NCBI GenBank assembly: GCA_937128235.1
Contig: CAKZMG010000005.1
Location: 1-35,008 of the forward strand
From: an uncultured Verrucomicrobiales bacterium
Lineage (GTDB): Bacteria > Verrucomicrobiota > Verrucomicrobiia > Verrucomicrobiales > Akkermansiaceae
Reading direction: 5' to 3'
Length of the DNA stretch: 35,008 nucleotides
Shown here: in pieces, positions 17,960 to 26,724 of the stretch
How positions within the stretch are numbered: position 1 is the first letter of the stretch
Layout: each line of letters starts with the position of its first letter
Notes under the pieces: generated by a model
Seen by the model: the letters and a program-made list of their open reading frames with translations, nothing else
Database searches by the model: none
What the model was told of the DNA's origin: nothing
Program-made: the position numbers and the translations under genes

Positions 17960-18109
17960 TGGTTTATAGATTACCTACACAAGTAAGAACTATACTTTCT
18001 CATGTCCAGCTTATAAGTCTAGTTTGGTTATATGTTTATTACTCTGAATTGAGCGACACACTTAGCGAAGATTGTCTTACTCAAAACAATATGTTAAAAT
18101 TGATAGATA

Positions 18110-18544
18110 ATGAATCATAAATGGACTATTTTTTGCGTAATCATCGTCAGTATGATGATAGGCACCATTCTCACCATACACCTGAGACGCCACCAAGACG
18201 GCAGATTTATATTCACTCGTGAGTTTTCTGATGATAAAATTGAAGCTCTAAGAAAGAATAATGTTCATTTAAAGAACCTTTTGAACTCAGAGAATAAGAT
18301 AAACTTCATCAACGTGACCATTCGCTCAGATGTCGAGATGGCAGGATCTACTGGGGAGCAGATAACATCAGGGTTTCTAAAAGAATTACGTATTCACAAA
18401 AACATTCTCTGGGCTTATCATTTATCAGGAAGATACAGACCCACTAGAAAAGAATTCATCATCCCTTTGGAAAACGGAACCTATATCAAGTTCAATCAAA
18501 CAAGCGAAAATACATACCAGATCACATCTGTGGTTCGCTATTGA
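18110..18544 (+). CDS. Small membrane-anchored protein of unknown function
   Basis: The 144-aa product has one N-terminal membrane segment (about residues 7-25, WTIFCVIIVSMMIGTILTI) and a basic stop-transfer (HLRRH). The remaining ~115 residues are outside or periplasmic, with FINVTIRSDVEMAGSTGEQI and a beta-rich C-terminus. The DNA is A/T-rich compared with neighbours such as fabH. I recognise no family. It is convergent with the cyclase gene at 18584. Confidence 0.6.
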   Translation: MNHKWTIFCVIIVSMMIGTILTIHLRRHQDGRFIFTREFSDDKIEALRKNNVHLKNLLNSENKINFINVTIRSDVEMAGSTGEQITSGFLKELRIHKNILWAYHLSGRYRPTRKEFIIPLENGTYIKFNQTSENTYQITSVVRY

Positions 18545-18583
18545 AACTCTCGTATTTAGATAAATGAATTCAAGAAGCTTCGT

Positions 18584-19762
18584 TTACTTAACCACCACAG
18601 AATCATTTGCGCTTTGATAAGCGGCATTGTGCTCAATACAAACATCTAACAGGCATTCATCCAGTTGATGAACATCTTCGCCTTTGCCTAAATCTCTCAG
18701 TAATAACACAGTAAGTTCACCACCCAGATGCTCGCGGAACTCTTCTAAACCGGCTAAAACTTCGCGTTTTCCATTCTCATCTCTGCGCTCGAAAGCCTCA
18801 TCGTACAGTGGCAAGCCAAGCTTCAGTAAAATATCTAACACTCGGTGAGCATCTTGCTCAGAAATCCTCCCCGTTTTCCATGAATAAACGGTATCCAGAG
18901 CTACCCCCATGCTCACTGCCTCTGCGTGGCTGAGTGCGAAATCTGTAATCTGCTCCAACTTATGCGCAGACCAATGACCAAAATCTAACGGTCTGCTGCT
19001 CCCTGTCTCAAAAGGATCTCCCCCCTCTGCAATGTGCTCAGCATGCTGAATGGCAGATCTCTCCACCGCCTCCTCTAGCACAGCTGGCTTTAGCTCATAC
19101 AGAAACTGGGCATTATCTTCTAGCCAGCTAAAGAATGCGGCATCTCGCACAAGCGCTACTTTCACCGCCTCCACTAGCCCTTCTCTACGGATATTTTCAG
19201 GCTGCGTATGTAGGAAGGCAAAATCATTTACCACCGCATAGGGAACAGCAAAGGACCCGATCCAGTTTTTCTTGCCAAAAGCATTAATCCCATTTTTCAC
19301 CCCTACCCCGCTGTCATCTTGGGATAGTGTGGTGGTGGGAAACCTCACTAGCCTCACGCCACGATGTGCAGTGGCTGCGCCAAATCCCACAACATCTAAA
19401 AATGCTCCTCCTCCGATAACTAGCACATAAGAATGGCGATCCACCTTTTCCTCTTCAATTCCGTCCCAGACCCTACGCAGCACCTTCTCATTGCGCTTGC
19501 ACTCCTCCGCACCTACATCCACCCTCACACCACGGAAATCAAACCCCGGAATACCTGAGAAATAATTTTCTATCTGCTCCGTGAGTTGAGGAAAAGCTAT
19601 TGCTACTGCCTGCTCTAGATACACTAGCACCTTGGCAACTTTATTCTCACCTTCATTCGATAGAAGCGTGGCGAGCGTGCGGTTGCCGTGATCGAACGCG
19701 CCGCGCGTAAATCTAATCCGATGCTGAATCTCTAGTGAAATGGTGTAATCTGTTCCGTTCAT
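18584..19762 (-). CDS. EboD-like sugar phosphate cyclase (3-dehydroquinate synthase superfamily)
   Basis: The 392-aa product belongs to the 3-dehydroquinate synthase-like sugar phosphate cyclases. It has VLVIGGGAFLDVVGFGAATA (NAD site), the signature DDSGVGVKNGINAFGKKNWI, EAVKVALVRDAAFF, and the metal site PLDFGHWSAHKLEQIT and LSHAEAVSMGVALD. The GVGVKNGINAFGKKN form and the ~390-aa length differ from canonical AroB (DSSVGGKTGVN, ~360 aa). I judge it closer to EboD of the ebo clusters, a presumed 2-epi-5-epi-valiolone synthase type. No other ebo gene is in the window, so it stands alone here. The product and pathway are inference; a plain AroB role is the alternative. Confidence 0.72.
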   Translation of the reverse strand: MNGTDYTISLEIQHRIRFTRGAFDHGNRTLATLLSNEGENKVAKVLVYLEQAVAIAFPQLTEQIENYFSGIPGFDFRGVRVDVGAEECKRNEKVLRRVWDGIEEEKVDRHSYVLVIGGGAFLDVVGFGAATAHRGVRLVRFPTTTLSQDDSGVGVKNGINAFGKKNWIGSFAVPYAVVNDFAFLHTQPENIRREGLVEAVKVALVRDAAFFSWLEDNAQFLYELKPAVLEEAVERSAIQHAEHIAEGGDPFETGSSRPLDFGHWSAHKLEQITDFALSHAEAVSMGVALDTVYSWKTGRISEQDAHRVLDILLKLGLPLYDEAFERRDENGKREVLAGLEEFREHLGGELTVLLLRDLGKGEDVHQLDECLLDVCIEHNAAYQSANDSVVVK

Positions 19763-19851
19763 AAAAAACTTACCTGTAATTCTCAGTTGTCGTGAAATTT
19801 TGAATAAAACTTACCTCTATCGCTCAAAAGGCAACTACTAATTCCCCAACT

Positions 19852-19968
19852 ATGAGATTAATCTACGTCACAGGGACCTCAATTCTTAGCTTTTTCTCTG
19901 TCTTACCACCAGTTTTATTCCTCACCGTGCTTATGGAAACTGTTGACCATCGTCATCTGATCCGCTAA
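19852..19968 (+). CDS. Possible 38-aa membrane peptide upstream of fabH
   Basis: ATG 19852 opens a short frame ending TAA 19966-19968. The peptide starts MRLIYVTGTSILSFFSVLP and contains one hydrophobic segment long enough to span a membrane, then a charged end (ETVDHRHLIR). It ends 12 bp before the fabH ATG, so it could be a leader or small membrane protein. It is short enough to be chance, and I found no homolog from memory. Confidence 0.35.
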   Translation: MRLIYVTGTSILSFFSVLPPVLFLTVLMETVDHRHLIR

Positions 19969-19980
19969 TAATTCACACAA

Positions 19981-20991
19981 ATGAGCGCAAATACGTCTAA
20001 TACGTCTAAGATACCCGTTACCATCGCAGGAACTGGAAGCTATTTACCAGAGAGAGTGATGACCAATAAGGATCTCGAAAGCATCGTGGATACTACCGAT
20101 GAGTGGATCACAAGCCGCACAGGGATTAAGTCCAGACACATCGCCGCTGAAGGCGAAAGCACATCAGACCTAGCGACGGCTGCAGCTAAAAACGCACTAG
20201 ATAACGCCGGCATAAATGCCACTGATATAGACCTTATCATCGTAGCCACTATCACCCCGGATACGCTCACACCTGCCACAGCCTGCTACGTACAGCATAA
20301 TTTAGGCGCCAAATCTGCACTAGCATTTGATGCCTCAGCGGCTTGCTCAGGCTTTCTCTACGCCATGGAGATAGCTCAGCGCATGATCTCAGATGGAGCA
20401 TTTAAAAACGCACTCATCATCGGTGCTGAGAAACTCTCCGCATTCACCAACTGGTCAGACAGAAACACCTGCGTTCTATTTGGTGATGGAGCTGGAGCCG
20501 CAGTCCTCACCAGGGGCTCAGCAGACACGGGGCGCATTCTCGCCACTGAAATAGGTACAGATGGCTCTCAATCATCCATTCTCAACATTCCAGGAGGTGG
20601 ATCTGCCTGCCCTACCACCATCGATAACGCTGATCAGAAACTCGCATCGCTCGCCATGCAGGGCAGAGAAGTCTTCAAGCTCGCAGTCAATGCCATGAAA
20701 CGCTCCGCAGAATCTGTCATCGAGAATGCTGGACTCAATGCTGACAGCATTAAGCTCGTCATCCCGCATCAAGCAAATCTCCGCATCATTGATGCCATCG
20801 CAGACCGTCTCACTATCCCGAATGAAAAAGTATTCGTGAACCTCCATAAATACGGCAATACCTCCGCAGCAGCGGTAGCCATCGCGCTCGATGAAGCACA
20901 CCGTGAAGGAAAATTTATGCGCGGCGACAATATCGTACTCGTAGGATTCGGGGCAGGACTCACCTGGGCGGCAGTTGCCATCGAATGGTAA
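19981..20991 (+). CDS. fabH: Beta-ketoacyl-ACP synthase III (FabH)
   Basis: The 336-aa product condenses acetyl-CoA or other acyl-CoA with malonyl-ACP to start fatty acid synthesis. The catalytic triad is complete: C122 (DASAACSGFLYA), H263 (VIPHQANLRI) and N293 (KYGNTSAAAV). The N-terminal GTGSYLPERVMTNKDLE and EWITSRTGIKSRH motifs are typical. The length is normal (about 320-335 aa) with a short Ser/Thr-rich N-terminal extension. plsX and fabD, often adjacent, are not here. It is followed 27 bp later by a GNAT gene on the same strand. Confidence 0.95.
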   Translation: MSANTSNTSKIPVTIAGTGSYLPERVMTNKDLESIVDTTDEWITSRTGIKSRHIAAEGESTSDLATAAAKNALDNAGINATDIDLIIVATITPDTLTPATACYVQHNLGAKSALAFDASAACSGFLYAMEIAQRMISDGAFKNALIIGAEKLSAFTNWSDRNTCVLFGDGAGAAVLTRGSADTGRILATEIGTDGSQSSILNIPGGGSACPTTIDNADQKLASLAMQGREVFKLAVNAMKRSAESVIENAGLNADSIKLVIPHQANLRIIDAIADRLTIPNEKVFVNLHKYGNTSAAAVAIALDEAHREGKFMRGDNIVLVGFGAGLTWAAVAIEW

Positions 20992-21018
20992 GCTATCATT
21001 GGTAGAAATTTTCACATC

Positions 21019-21495
21019 ATGCCAGACCAAGAATTAACTAGCGATACACCTCGCATCGAGACCGCGACCATCGAGGATCTCGATGAGATCACGGAGCTAG
21101 TCATGGAACTGTTAGAAATTCAAGGAGACTTCACCCCCATACGCGAGAACCAGATGAATGGTCTAAGACTCATCCTAGAGGCACCCAACCGAGGCAGAAT
21201 ATTCATCCTCAGAAATGATCACAGCATCATAGGCATCGTTAATTTACTCTTCACCATCTCTACGGCAGTTGGCGGCATGGTCATACTACTCGAAGACTTC
21301 ATCATCCACCCTACTCACCGAGGACAAGGATACGGAAGCAGGCTTCTCAAGCACGTTTACAAATTCGCCCATGACAAGAAATTCATGCGCATCACACTAC
21401 TCACAGACAAGATCAGCTCAGACTCCCAGAAGTTCTTTCAAGCACAAGGCTTCCACCACTCCAGCATGATCCCGATGCGCAAGATGGTGGAATAA
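21019..21495 (+). CDS. GNAT-family N-acetyltransferase
   Basis: The 158-aa product carries the GNAT fold: an N-terminal IETATIEDLDEITELVMELL helix, a beta hairpin, then the acetyl-CoA motif A, LEDFIIHPTHRGQGYGSRLL (R/Q-x-x-G-x-G/A as RGQGYG). It ends in a typical strand (FFQAQGFHHSSMIPMRKMV). The substrate is unknown. It lies 27 bp behind fabH and likely shares its transcript. The terminator-like hairpin at 21555-21580 follows. Confidence 0.88.
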   Translation: MPDQELTSDTPRIETATIEDLDEITELVMELLEIQGDFTPIRENQMNGLRLILEAPNRGRIFILRNDHSIIGIVNLLFTISTAVGGMVILLEDFIIHPTHRGQGYGSRLLKHVYKFAHDKKFMRITLLTDKISSDSQKFFQAQGFHHSSMIPMRKMVE

Positions 21496-21526
21496 CCACC
21501 ACAGATTTTACGAAGTAACACACCCC

Positions 21527-21561
21527 CAATAACAAATAACAAATAACCAATAACGAATCTC
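21527..21561. repeat. Short heptamer repeat tract (AAATAAC-type)
   Basis: Five 7-bp units in register, CAATAAC, AAATAAC, AAATAAC, CAATAAC and GAATCTC, lie between the GNAT gene and the helicase gene. The architecture resembles the tract before aroG at 3127-3168. Confidence 0.55.
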
Positions 21562-21588
21562 CACTGGGGATTCTTCCGTTTTTCCTTT
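21555..21588 (+). terminator. Probable terminator after the fabH-GNAT unit
   Basis: An 8-bp stem with one G-T pair (GAATCTCC 21555-21562 with GGGGATTC 21566-21573, ACT loop) is followed by a T-rich stretch. It overlaps the end of the heptamer tract and precedes the helicase start by about 30 bp. Confidence 0.6.
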
Positions 21589-21620
21589 TAAATTCTGCAT
21601 TTCCAGCCTACCACCACCAC

Positions 21621-22877
21621 ATGCTATTTAATGAACTAGGACTTTCAGAGCCTATCCAAAAGGCGGTCACCGAGGCTGGCTACGAAAAACCTACCCCCAT
21701 CCAAGCACAAGCCATCCCGCTTATCCTAGATGGGCGTGACCTAGTGGGCGCTTCACAGACAGGCACCGGTAAGACTGCAGCCTTCGCTCTGCCTTCACTC
21801 AGCCAGATCACTAAGCAGGGCAAACCACAGATTTTAGTCCTAGAGCCTACTCGCGAACTCGCGCACCAAGTAGCAGAACAATTTGAAGCCTACGGTAAGC
21901 ACACTGGCATGACCGTAGCTCTCCTTTACGGAGGCGTAGGATACGGAGCACAGATGGATCAGCTGAAAAATGCAGACATCGTCGTAGCCACACCCGGAAG
22001 ACTAGTAGATCACTTCTTCCGTGGCACCATGAAATTCCGCGAAATCAAAATCCTCATCCTCGATGAAGTGGACCGCATGCTCGACATGGGCTTCCTCCCA
22101 GTCGTCAGAAAAATAGTCAACCTCTGCCCATGGAATATGCCCGCTGAGGAAAAAGAAATGAGGAACGGCTCAGTCCGCAGATTCCACAATGGTAGCAAAC
22201 GCCAGACCCTTTTCTTCTCCGCCACCATGCCCCCTGCCATCAGAGGCTTTGCTGATTTCTGTCTATCTAATCCGGCATCCATCGAGATCGCTCGTGCTGA
22301 GGTGGCATCCACCATCAAGCACGCATTCTATCCGGTCTCCATGGATCAGCGAGATGACCTACTACTCGCACTCATCCAGAAAACAGATCACGAGTCACTC
22401 ATGATCTTCACTCGCACCAAAAAAGAAGCGGACTCAGTCTGCTCCATGCTCAACCAGAAGAGTGATGCCCGCGTCATCGCCATGCACTCAGACATCAGTC
22501 AGAAAGACCGTATGAAAGCCCTAGATGGCTTCAAGGACAACACCTACAACATTCTCGTAGCGACCGATGTAGCTGCACGAGGGATCGATATTTCCAGTGT
22601 CTCACACGTCATCAACTACCGCGTCCCAGAAAATGCAGAAGACTACGTTCACCGCATCGGCAGAACAGGAAGAGCAGAATCCGAGGGCGATGCATTCACC
22701 ATCCTCACCGCAGACGAGCTAGACTACGCTCTCTCCGTAGAAGTCTTCATCAAGCAGAAAATCGAGCGTAAAAAGCTAGAAGGATTCGACTACAAATACA
22801 CCGCCATCCTCGATGAAACCCCAGCAAAATCCGTAGTCCGCAAACGCCGCCCAGCCCCCAAACGCCGCCGCAGATAA
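21621..22877 (+). CDS. DEAD-box-type ATP-dependent RNA helicase (RhlE-like)
   Basis: The 418-aa product has the full set of DEAD-box motifs: the Q motif (YEKPTPIQAQAIP), motif I ASQTGTGKT (44-52), Ia PTRELA, TPGRLVD, motif II as DEVD at 148-151 in place of DEAD, motif III SAT at 200-202, and in domain 2 ATDVAARGID and HRIGRTGR. A short basic tail (VRKRRPAPKRRRR) suits RNA binding. A DEVD box is a known variation, so activity should be kept. A likely role is RNA unwinding in ribosome assembly or decay. ruvC starts about 146 bp downstream. Confidence 0.93.
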   Translation: MLFNELGLSEPIQKAVTEAGYEKPTPIQAQAIPLILDGRDLVGASQTGTGKTAAFALPSLSQITKQGKPQILVLEPTRELAHQVAEQFEAYGKHTGMTVALLYGGVGYGAQMDQLKNADIVVATPGRLVDHFFRGTMKFREIKILILDEVDRMLDMGFLPVVRKIVNLCPWNMPAEEKEMRNGSVRRFHNGSKRQTLFFSATMPPAIRGFADFCLSNPASIEIARAEVASTIKHAFYPVSMDQRDDLLLALIQKTDHESLMIFTRTKKEADSVCSMLNQKSDARVIAMHSDISQKDRMKALDGFKDNTYNILVATDVAARGIDISSVSHVINYRVPENAEDYVHRIGRTGRAESEGDAFTILTADELDYALSVEVFIKQKIERKKLEGFDYKYTAILDETPAKSVVRKRRPAPKRRRR

Positions 22878-23023
22878 ATGTGCCAATGTGCTAGATGCGT
22901 CCCCGCCTCTGCCCCCTTAACATTCAGCATGGAGTCATTTACCAGCAAAACACCAGAAATAAGCCCTATAAGACACATAAGACCTATCCCACCAGCCCAA
23001 GCTCCCCCACAACCACCCCAGCA

Positions 23024-23527
23024 ATGAGAATCCTAGCCATAGACCCTGCCGTCAGAAACACCGGCTACGCTGTGCTAGAAGGTGACCAGCACAAACAGAT
23101 CGTCATCGACTACGGAGTCATCTCCATCCCCAATAAAATTTCCCAATCCGGCGCACTCGCCGCCGTTAAAACCGGACTCACCAATCTCATCAACCAATAC
23201 GAGCCAGACGAAGTAGCCGTAGAAGCCATCATCTTCGTCCAGTCCGTGAGAACAGCCATCTCCATGGGAGCCGCCAGAGCCGCCTCCATGATAGCCGCCG
23301 CTGAAACTGGACTATCCATCTACGAATACGCCCCCAAGAAAGTCAAAAAAGCAGTCGTTGGAAATGGTAACGCAGACAAAGCCCAAGTCGCCTTCATGAT
23401 CCGCGCGCTCCTCGGCTTATCAGAAACTCCCCCGCACGATGCCGCAGACGCACTAGCCATCGCCATCGCCCACCTCTCCGCCTCAGACCCACTCAAGGCA
23501 TCATTGTTAGATCGAAAGAAAATTTAA
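23024..23527 (+). CDS. ruvC: Holliday junction resolvase RuvC
   Basis: The 167-aa product is the endonuclease that cuts Holliday junctions moved by RuvAB. The RNase H-like fold shows its acidic residues in order: D7 in RILAIDPAVRNTGYA, a Glu in DEVAVEAIIFVQSV, and the C-terminal PPHDAADALAIAIAHL with two further acids. KKVKKAVVGNGNADKAQV is the family DNA-contact loop. I started at ATG 23024; the frame runs open to 22895 but the extra 43 residues have no family support. The partner gene ruvB is at 8200. Confidence 0.94.
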   Translation: MRILAIDPAVRNTGYAVLEGDQHKQIVIDYGVISIPNKISQSGALAAVKTGLTNLINQYEPDEVAVEAIIFVQSVRTAISMGAARAASMIAAAETGLSIYEYAPKKVKKAVVGNGNADKAQVAFMIRALLGLSETPPHDAADALAIAIAHLSASDPLKASLLDRKKI

Positions 23528-23542
23528 CTATTTTCCATAGTC

Positions 23543-24217
23543 ATGAGCGATCAAAACATAGAAGTAAGACCATCTAACAAATCTGGCTACGTCACTAGCC
23601 TAAATGGCGATCTGTTAGAAATCCCCAATGGCTGGTCACTCCTCCCCCCAGGCGATGCCGCCCTCAGCAGACGCATTAAAAAAGACGGTCCCACCTGGAC
23701 AGTAAAAGAACCAAAAGGCAGAAAGATGTTCTCCAAAGGTATCTGGGCACCTGCTGAGAGAATAGAATTCCTTAGAAACATCCTCATCAAAGAACGCCAA
23801 GACCCATCCTATCAAAAAAAGCTAGATGCCGGCAGAGCCAAACGCGAACGTGATCAAGAAGCTTACAAAAATGAATTCTGCCACGCAATCATCGCCTACC
23901 TAAACTTCCACCCAGACGTAGAAGACCTCGCCACAGACATGGCTACCCGCATCACCGAGCACGCCATCCCCGTAGGTAGCGGAACTGTAGCCAGAACCAA
24001 AACCATACCCATAGAACAAAGAGCTGAAGCTGCTACCATCGCCTGGATGCGACACCAGACCACCGCCTACGACCACATGCACATCTCTCGCGAAAAAGGC
24101 AAACGCCGCGAAGTCCGCAAAACACTCGCCAAACGCTCAAAACACCTCCTAGAAGGATACCGCAACGGACAAGCAGACCTCATGAACTGCCCGCTCTACG
24201 CCGTGCTTCAGACATAG
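23543..24217 (+). CDS. DUF2293 family protein
   Basis: The 224-aa product matches the DUF2293 family. The N-terminal part has GWSLLPPGDAALSRRIKKDG and PTWTVKEPKGRKMFSKGIWA. The C-terminal domain has ITEHAIPVGSGTVARTKTI, QRAEAATIAWMRHQTTAYDH and a basic tail KGKRREVRKTLAKRSKHLL. The family's function is not known to me; conserved Arg/His residues suggest nucleic acid contact, which is inference. It starts 15 bp after ruvC and is probably cotranscribed with it. It is convergent with the membrane propeller gene, only 9 bp apart. Confidence 0.85.
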   Translation: MSDQNIEVRPSNKSGYVTSLNGDLLEIPNGWSLLPPGDAALSRRIKKDGPTWTVKEPKGRKMFSKGIWAPAERIEFLRNILIKERQDPSYQKKLDAGRAKRERDQEAYKNEFCHAIIAYLNFHPDVEDLATDMATRITEHAIPVGSGTVARTKTIPIEQRAEAATIAWMRHQTTAYDHMHISREKGKRREVRKTLAKRSKHLLEGYRNGQADLMNCPLYAVLQT

Positions 24218-24226
24218 CCAGTTTAT

Positions 24227-26068
24227 CTACTCTTCCTCTGTTTTAAAAGGAACACGTAAGACCCAAAACTTGAAACATAACAGACAGCACGACAGCACAG
24301 CCAATCCAATAACTGAGAGTAAACTTAAATTCCAGGTGAATCCATCAAATCTATTTGAAGGAATAATTTCATGATACACATCAAAACTCATACTTGATAA
24401 TTGAACGATAAAGTAGATTAAAAATCCGACGATAATAACCCCAGCGACCAAGCTCAAAAACCGATTAAACTTCCGCCATCCATCACTCTGTAACAGTAAC
24501 CCGATGTAACAACCAATTGGAATACTCAGACCTAGAATCGACCAAAGGCTCACTCCTTCATTATAATACAACCAAATATCAGCTAGTAGTGGTTTGTATA
24601 TGACACTGCTTATTGCAGTGGCTATGGTAATTGCTGAAATACATAGAATCACCCATTCCAGCTTTCTAAATGGTCTCTTTTTCTGAGCCATTGTTCCCCT
24701 TTTCAGCCAGTAAACAGGTAACAATAGTAAAGCAATAAGACACAAATATGAAGCCCCGTATTCCCACAGCACAAAAGCTCCCCACTTACTCGCTTCTCGA
24801 CGTTTCTTCCAGACATGAATTTCTCTAGAATTCAAAACAGTAACGAGCATATCAGATTTCTTATTCTGCAAAATTTGGATCACTCTATTATCCAAAGGCT
24901 CAAATCTAACAGGAGAATAACTCTCATCCCAGTCTTGCATGACAGCACCTCCGCTATACTGAATGATATGATTTCCTTCACCACCCAACGCCATCACCCT
25001 AGTGGGAAACCTGTTGGTCACTTTACTCTCCACTGATGCTAATTTCGACATTGATTTTGCATCATAAATATTGAGCAACGTAGAAAAACCTGGGCACATC
25101 GTGACATAAATTTTGTCCCCTTCATCACTCACCCACATACTGCGTGGTGCCTCTGGGAGCTGGAGAGATTTCAATAACTTTCCACTCTCTACATCAGTAA
25201 ATCGAATCACATTTTCTCGCGGATCTATAGCAGTCATCTTCCAGCCATCTGCGTTATAAATGCTAGCTATTTTACGGTCAGCATCTACGAACTGAGAGTC
25301 CATCAACATCGCTGTCCACTTACGGTTTTCATCTACTGATACCTCAGATTCCTGCTCAGCTTCATTCACTAAATCTAAGTGATCTGTCCTAGCTAAAATC
25401 TCCGTACCCCAAGTATCCGTATTGACTAAAGCAAACACCACAGCATCATTGATGAGTAGTTTCTTTTTATCCTTAGACCACTGAAATCCAGAATTCCCTC
25501 CATTGAAACCCGTACTTGATAATAATAATTGTTTCTGCTCACCTGTTTTAAGAATGATAACATTAGGTCTCAAAAAACCTCCAGCCAGCAACTCCCCATC
25601 AGTTGACACACTAAATCTTCTATAGCTATCCAGCTCATACTCACGTATCAAATCTCCCTCCTGAGAATGAAAAAACAACTTCTCCCATCGGCTCTCAACC
25701 AACTGACCTAGATCATTCACCTCAAGATTCCACGCTCCTTTTAGATGTGCATGTTCTTCATTCGGTTCTGGCTCTCGCTTCATTCCAAAGACATTTTTTC
25801 TCTTCATCGAACCCATATCCCAAACCTCTATCAAACCTCTCGAAGTCGCCACAAACAGCGTTTTATCATCAGGCGAAAAACAAGTCACAACCCTATTACC
25901 CATTGAAGAAGCAGAGTAGCTATCTTGATCAAGACCATTATCGATCTGCAGCACCATCTCCCAAGGATGCGCTTTCTTAGAAACTCTAGTTGCTAAGAAC
26001 GCGAAAACACCCAAACAAACTATAGCGCAAGCACATTTGTATACTATAGATTTAGCTCGTTCTCCCAT
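24227..26068 (-). CDS. Large membrane protein with a WD40/YVTN-like propeller and C-terminal TM bundle
   Basis: The 613-aa product has a membrane segment near residues 8-27, then about 380 residues of propeller-like repeats (VVTCFSPDDKTLFVATSRGL, IEVWDMGSMKR, RFSVSTDGELLAGGFL, SMWVSDEGDKIYVTM, IHVWKKRREA). From about residue 430 there are about five hydrophobic segments (for example YLCLIALLLLPVYWL, WVILCISAITIATAISSV, SLVAGVIIVGFLIYFIV). No enzymatic motif is visible. It may sense or scaffold at the cytoplasmic membrane with the propeller outside. Family not recognised. Confidence 0.72.
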   Translation of the reverse strand: MGERAKSIVYKCACAIVCLGVFAFLATRVSKKAHPWEMVLQIDNGLDQDSYSASSMGNRVVTCFSPDDKTLFVATSRGLIEVWDMGSMKRKNVFGMKREPEPNEEHAHLKGAWNLEVNDLGQLVESRWEKLFFHSQEGDLIREYELDSYRRFSVSTDGELLAGGFLRPNVIILKTGEQKQLLLSSTGFNGGNSGFQWSKDKKKLLINDAVVFALVNTDTWGTEILARTDHLDLVNEAEQESEVSVDENRKWTAMLMDSQFVDADRKIASIYNADGWKMTAIDPRENVIRFTDVESGKLLKSLQLPEAPRSMWVSDEGDKIYVTMCPGFSTLLNIYDAKSMSKLASVESKVTNRFPTRVMALGGEGNHIIQYSGGAVMQDWDESYSPVRFEPLDNRVIQILQNKKSDMLVTVLNSREIHVWKKRREASKWGAFVLWEYGASYLCLIALLLLPVYWLKRGTMAQKKRPFRKLEWVILCISAITIATAISSVIYKPLLADIWLYYNEGVSLWSILGLSIPIGCYIGLLLQSDGWRKFNRFLSLVAGVIIVGFLIYFIVQLSSMSFDVYHEIIPSNRFDGFTWNLSLLSVIGLAVLSCCLLCFKFWVLRVPFKTEEE

Positions 26069-26114
26069 TAAGTTAGAATCTATAGACCCTCTTTCAAACA
26101 GTCAAACACTGAAC

Positions 26115-26155
26115 AAAAAAGGGTAGCCTTTATCTAACAGACAAAGACTACCCTT
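26115..26155 (-). terminator. Rho-independent terminator of the cytochrome b562-like gene
   Basis: On the minus strand an 8-bp stem AAGGGTAG/CTACCCTT (26148-26155 with 26119-26126) is followed by a T run (A run 26115-26120 on the plus strand). The loop region contains one TCTAACAG motif at 26133-26140. Confidence 0.82.
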
Positions 26156-26183
26156 ATAAAAATTGATGCTAACGATATTAGAA

Positions 26184-26618
26184 TTAATCGTCAGTGTATT
26201 TCTTATGTCCTTCTTTTTTGAGTGCTTTCCACTTCTTCGCTAGGTCAGCGATGAGTTTGTCATCTTTCTTGATGTAGGCAATCTCCATTTCACAGAGGAC
26301 AGCATAGGTGAGTCCCATCAGTCTGCGTGAGTCAGCTAGAGCAATGGTCTTCTCATCGCCATCTTTCATTTCCTTCACCAGACTTGGGCTGTATGCCATA
26401 GAGCGGAGCATTGCTTCATGCGCCTTACGCACTGCTGCTGCTCCTGCTGTGTAATCACTCTTATCCATCTTACGGAGAGACTTGAGACTATCACTGACAG
26501 TCTTCATTTCTTTCTCCATAGGAGTATGCTCGTGATCATCATCCGCTAAAGCCGATGCTGTGCCCAAAAAGCCAAATGCGATGGCTCCCAAAAATAATCT
26601 TACTTTTTTGATATTCAT
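26184..26618 (-). CDS. Cytochrome b562-like secreted four-helix protein
   Basis: The 144-aa product has a signal peptide (cleavage after SALA, residue 25), a His/Asp-rich start (DDDHEH), and an all-helical body. It follows the cytochrome b562 pattern: EKEMKTVSDSLK aligns with the N-terminal helix carrying the Met heme ligand (M38 here), and KKEGHKKYTDD aligns with the C-terminal helix carrying the His ligand (H138 here). The 100-residue separation matches b562 (95). Heme binding is inference; heme-free family members exist. It has its own terminator. Confidence 0.62.
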   Translation of the reverse strand: MNIKKVRLFLGAIAFGFLGTASALADDDHEHTPMEKEMKTVSDSLKSLRKMDKSDYTAGAAAVRKAHEAMLRSMAYSPSLVKEMKDGDEKTIALADSRRLMGLTYAVLCEMEIAYIKKDDKLIADLAKKWKALKKEGHKKYTDD

Positions 26619-26724
26619 GTAATAAACAACTACACCAAATTTCCATCATAGCAAAAACTTTTCACAAAAATGTCAGATTTTTTTCTCCTATCGACACTTA
26701 GTGCCTGGCTCTCAGCTCTCAACT

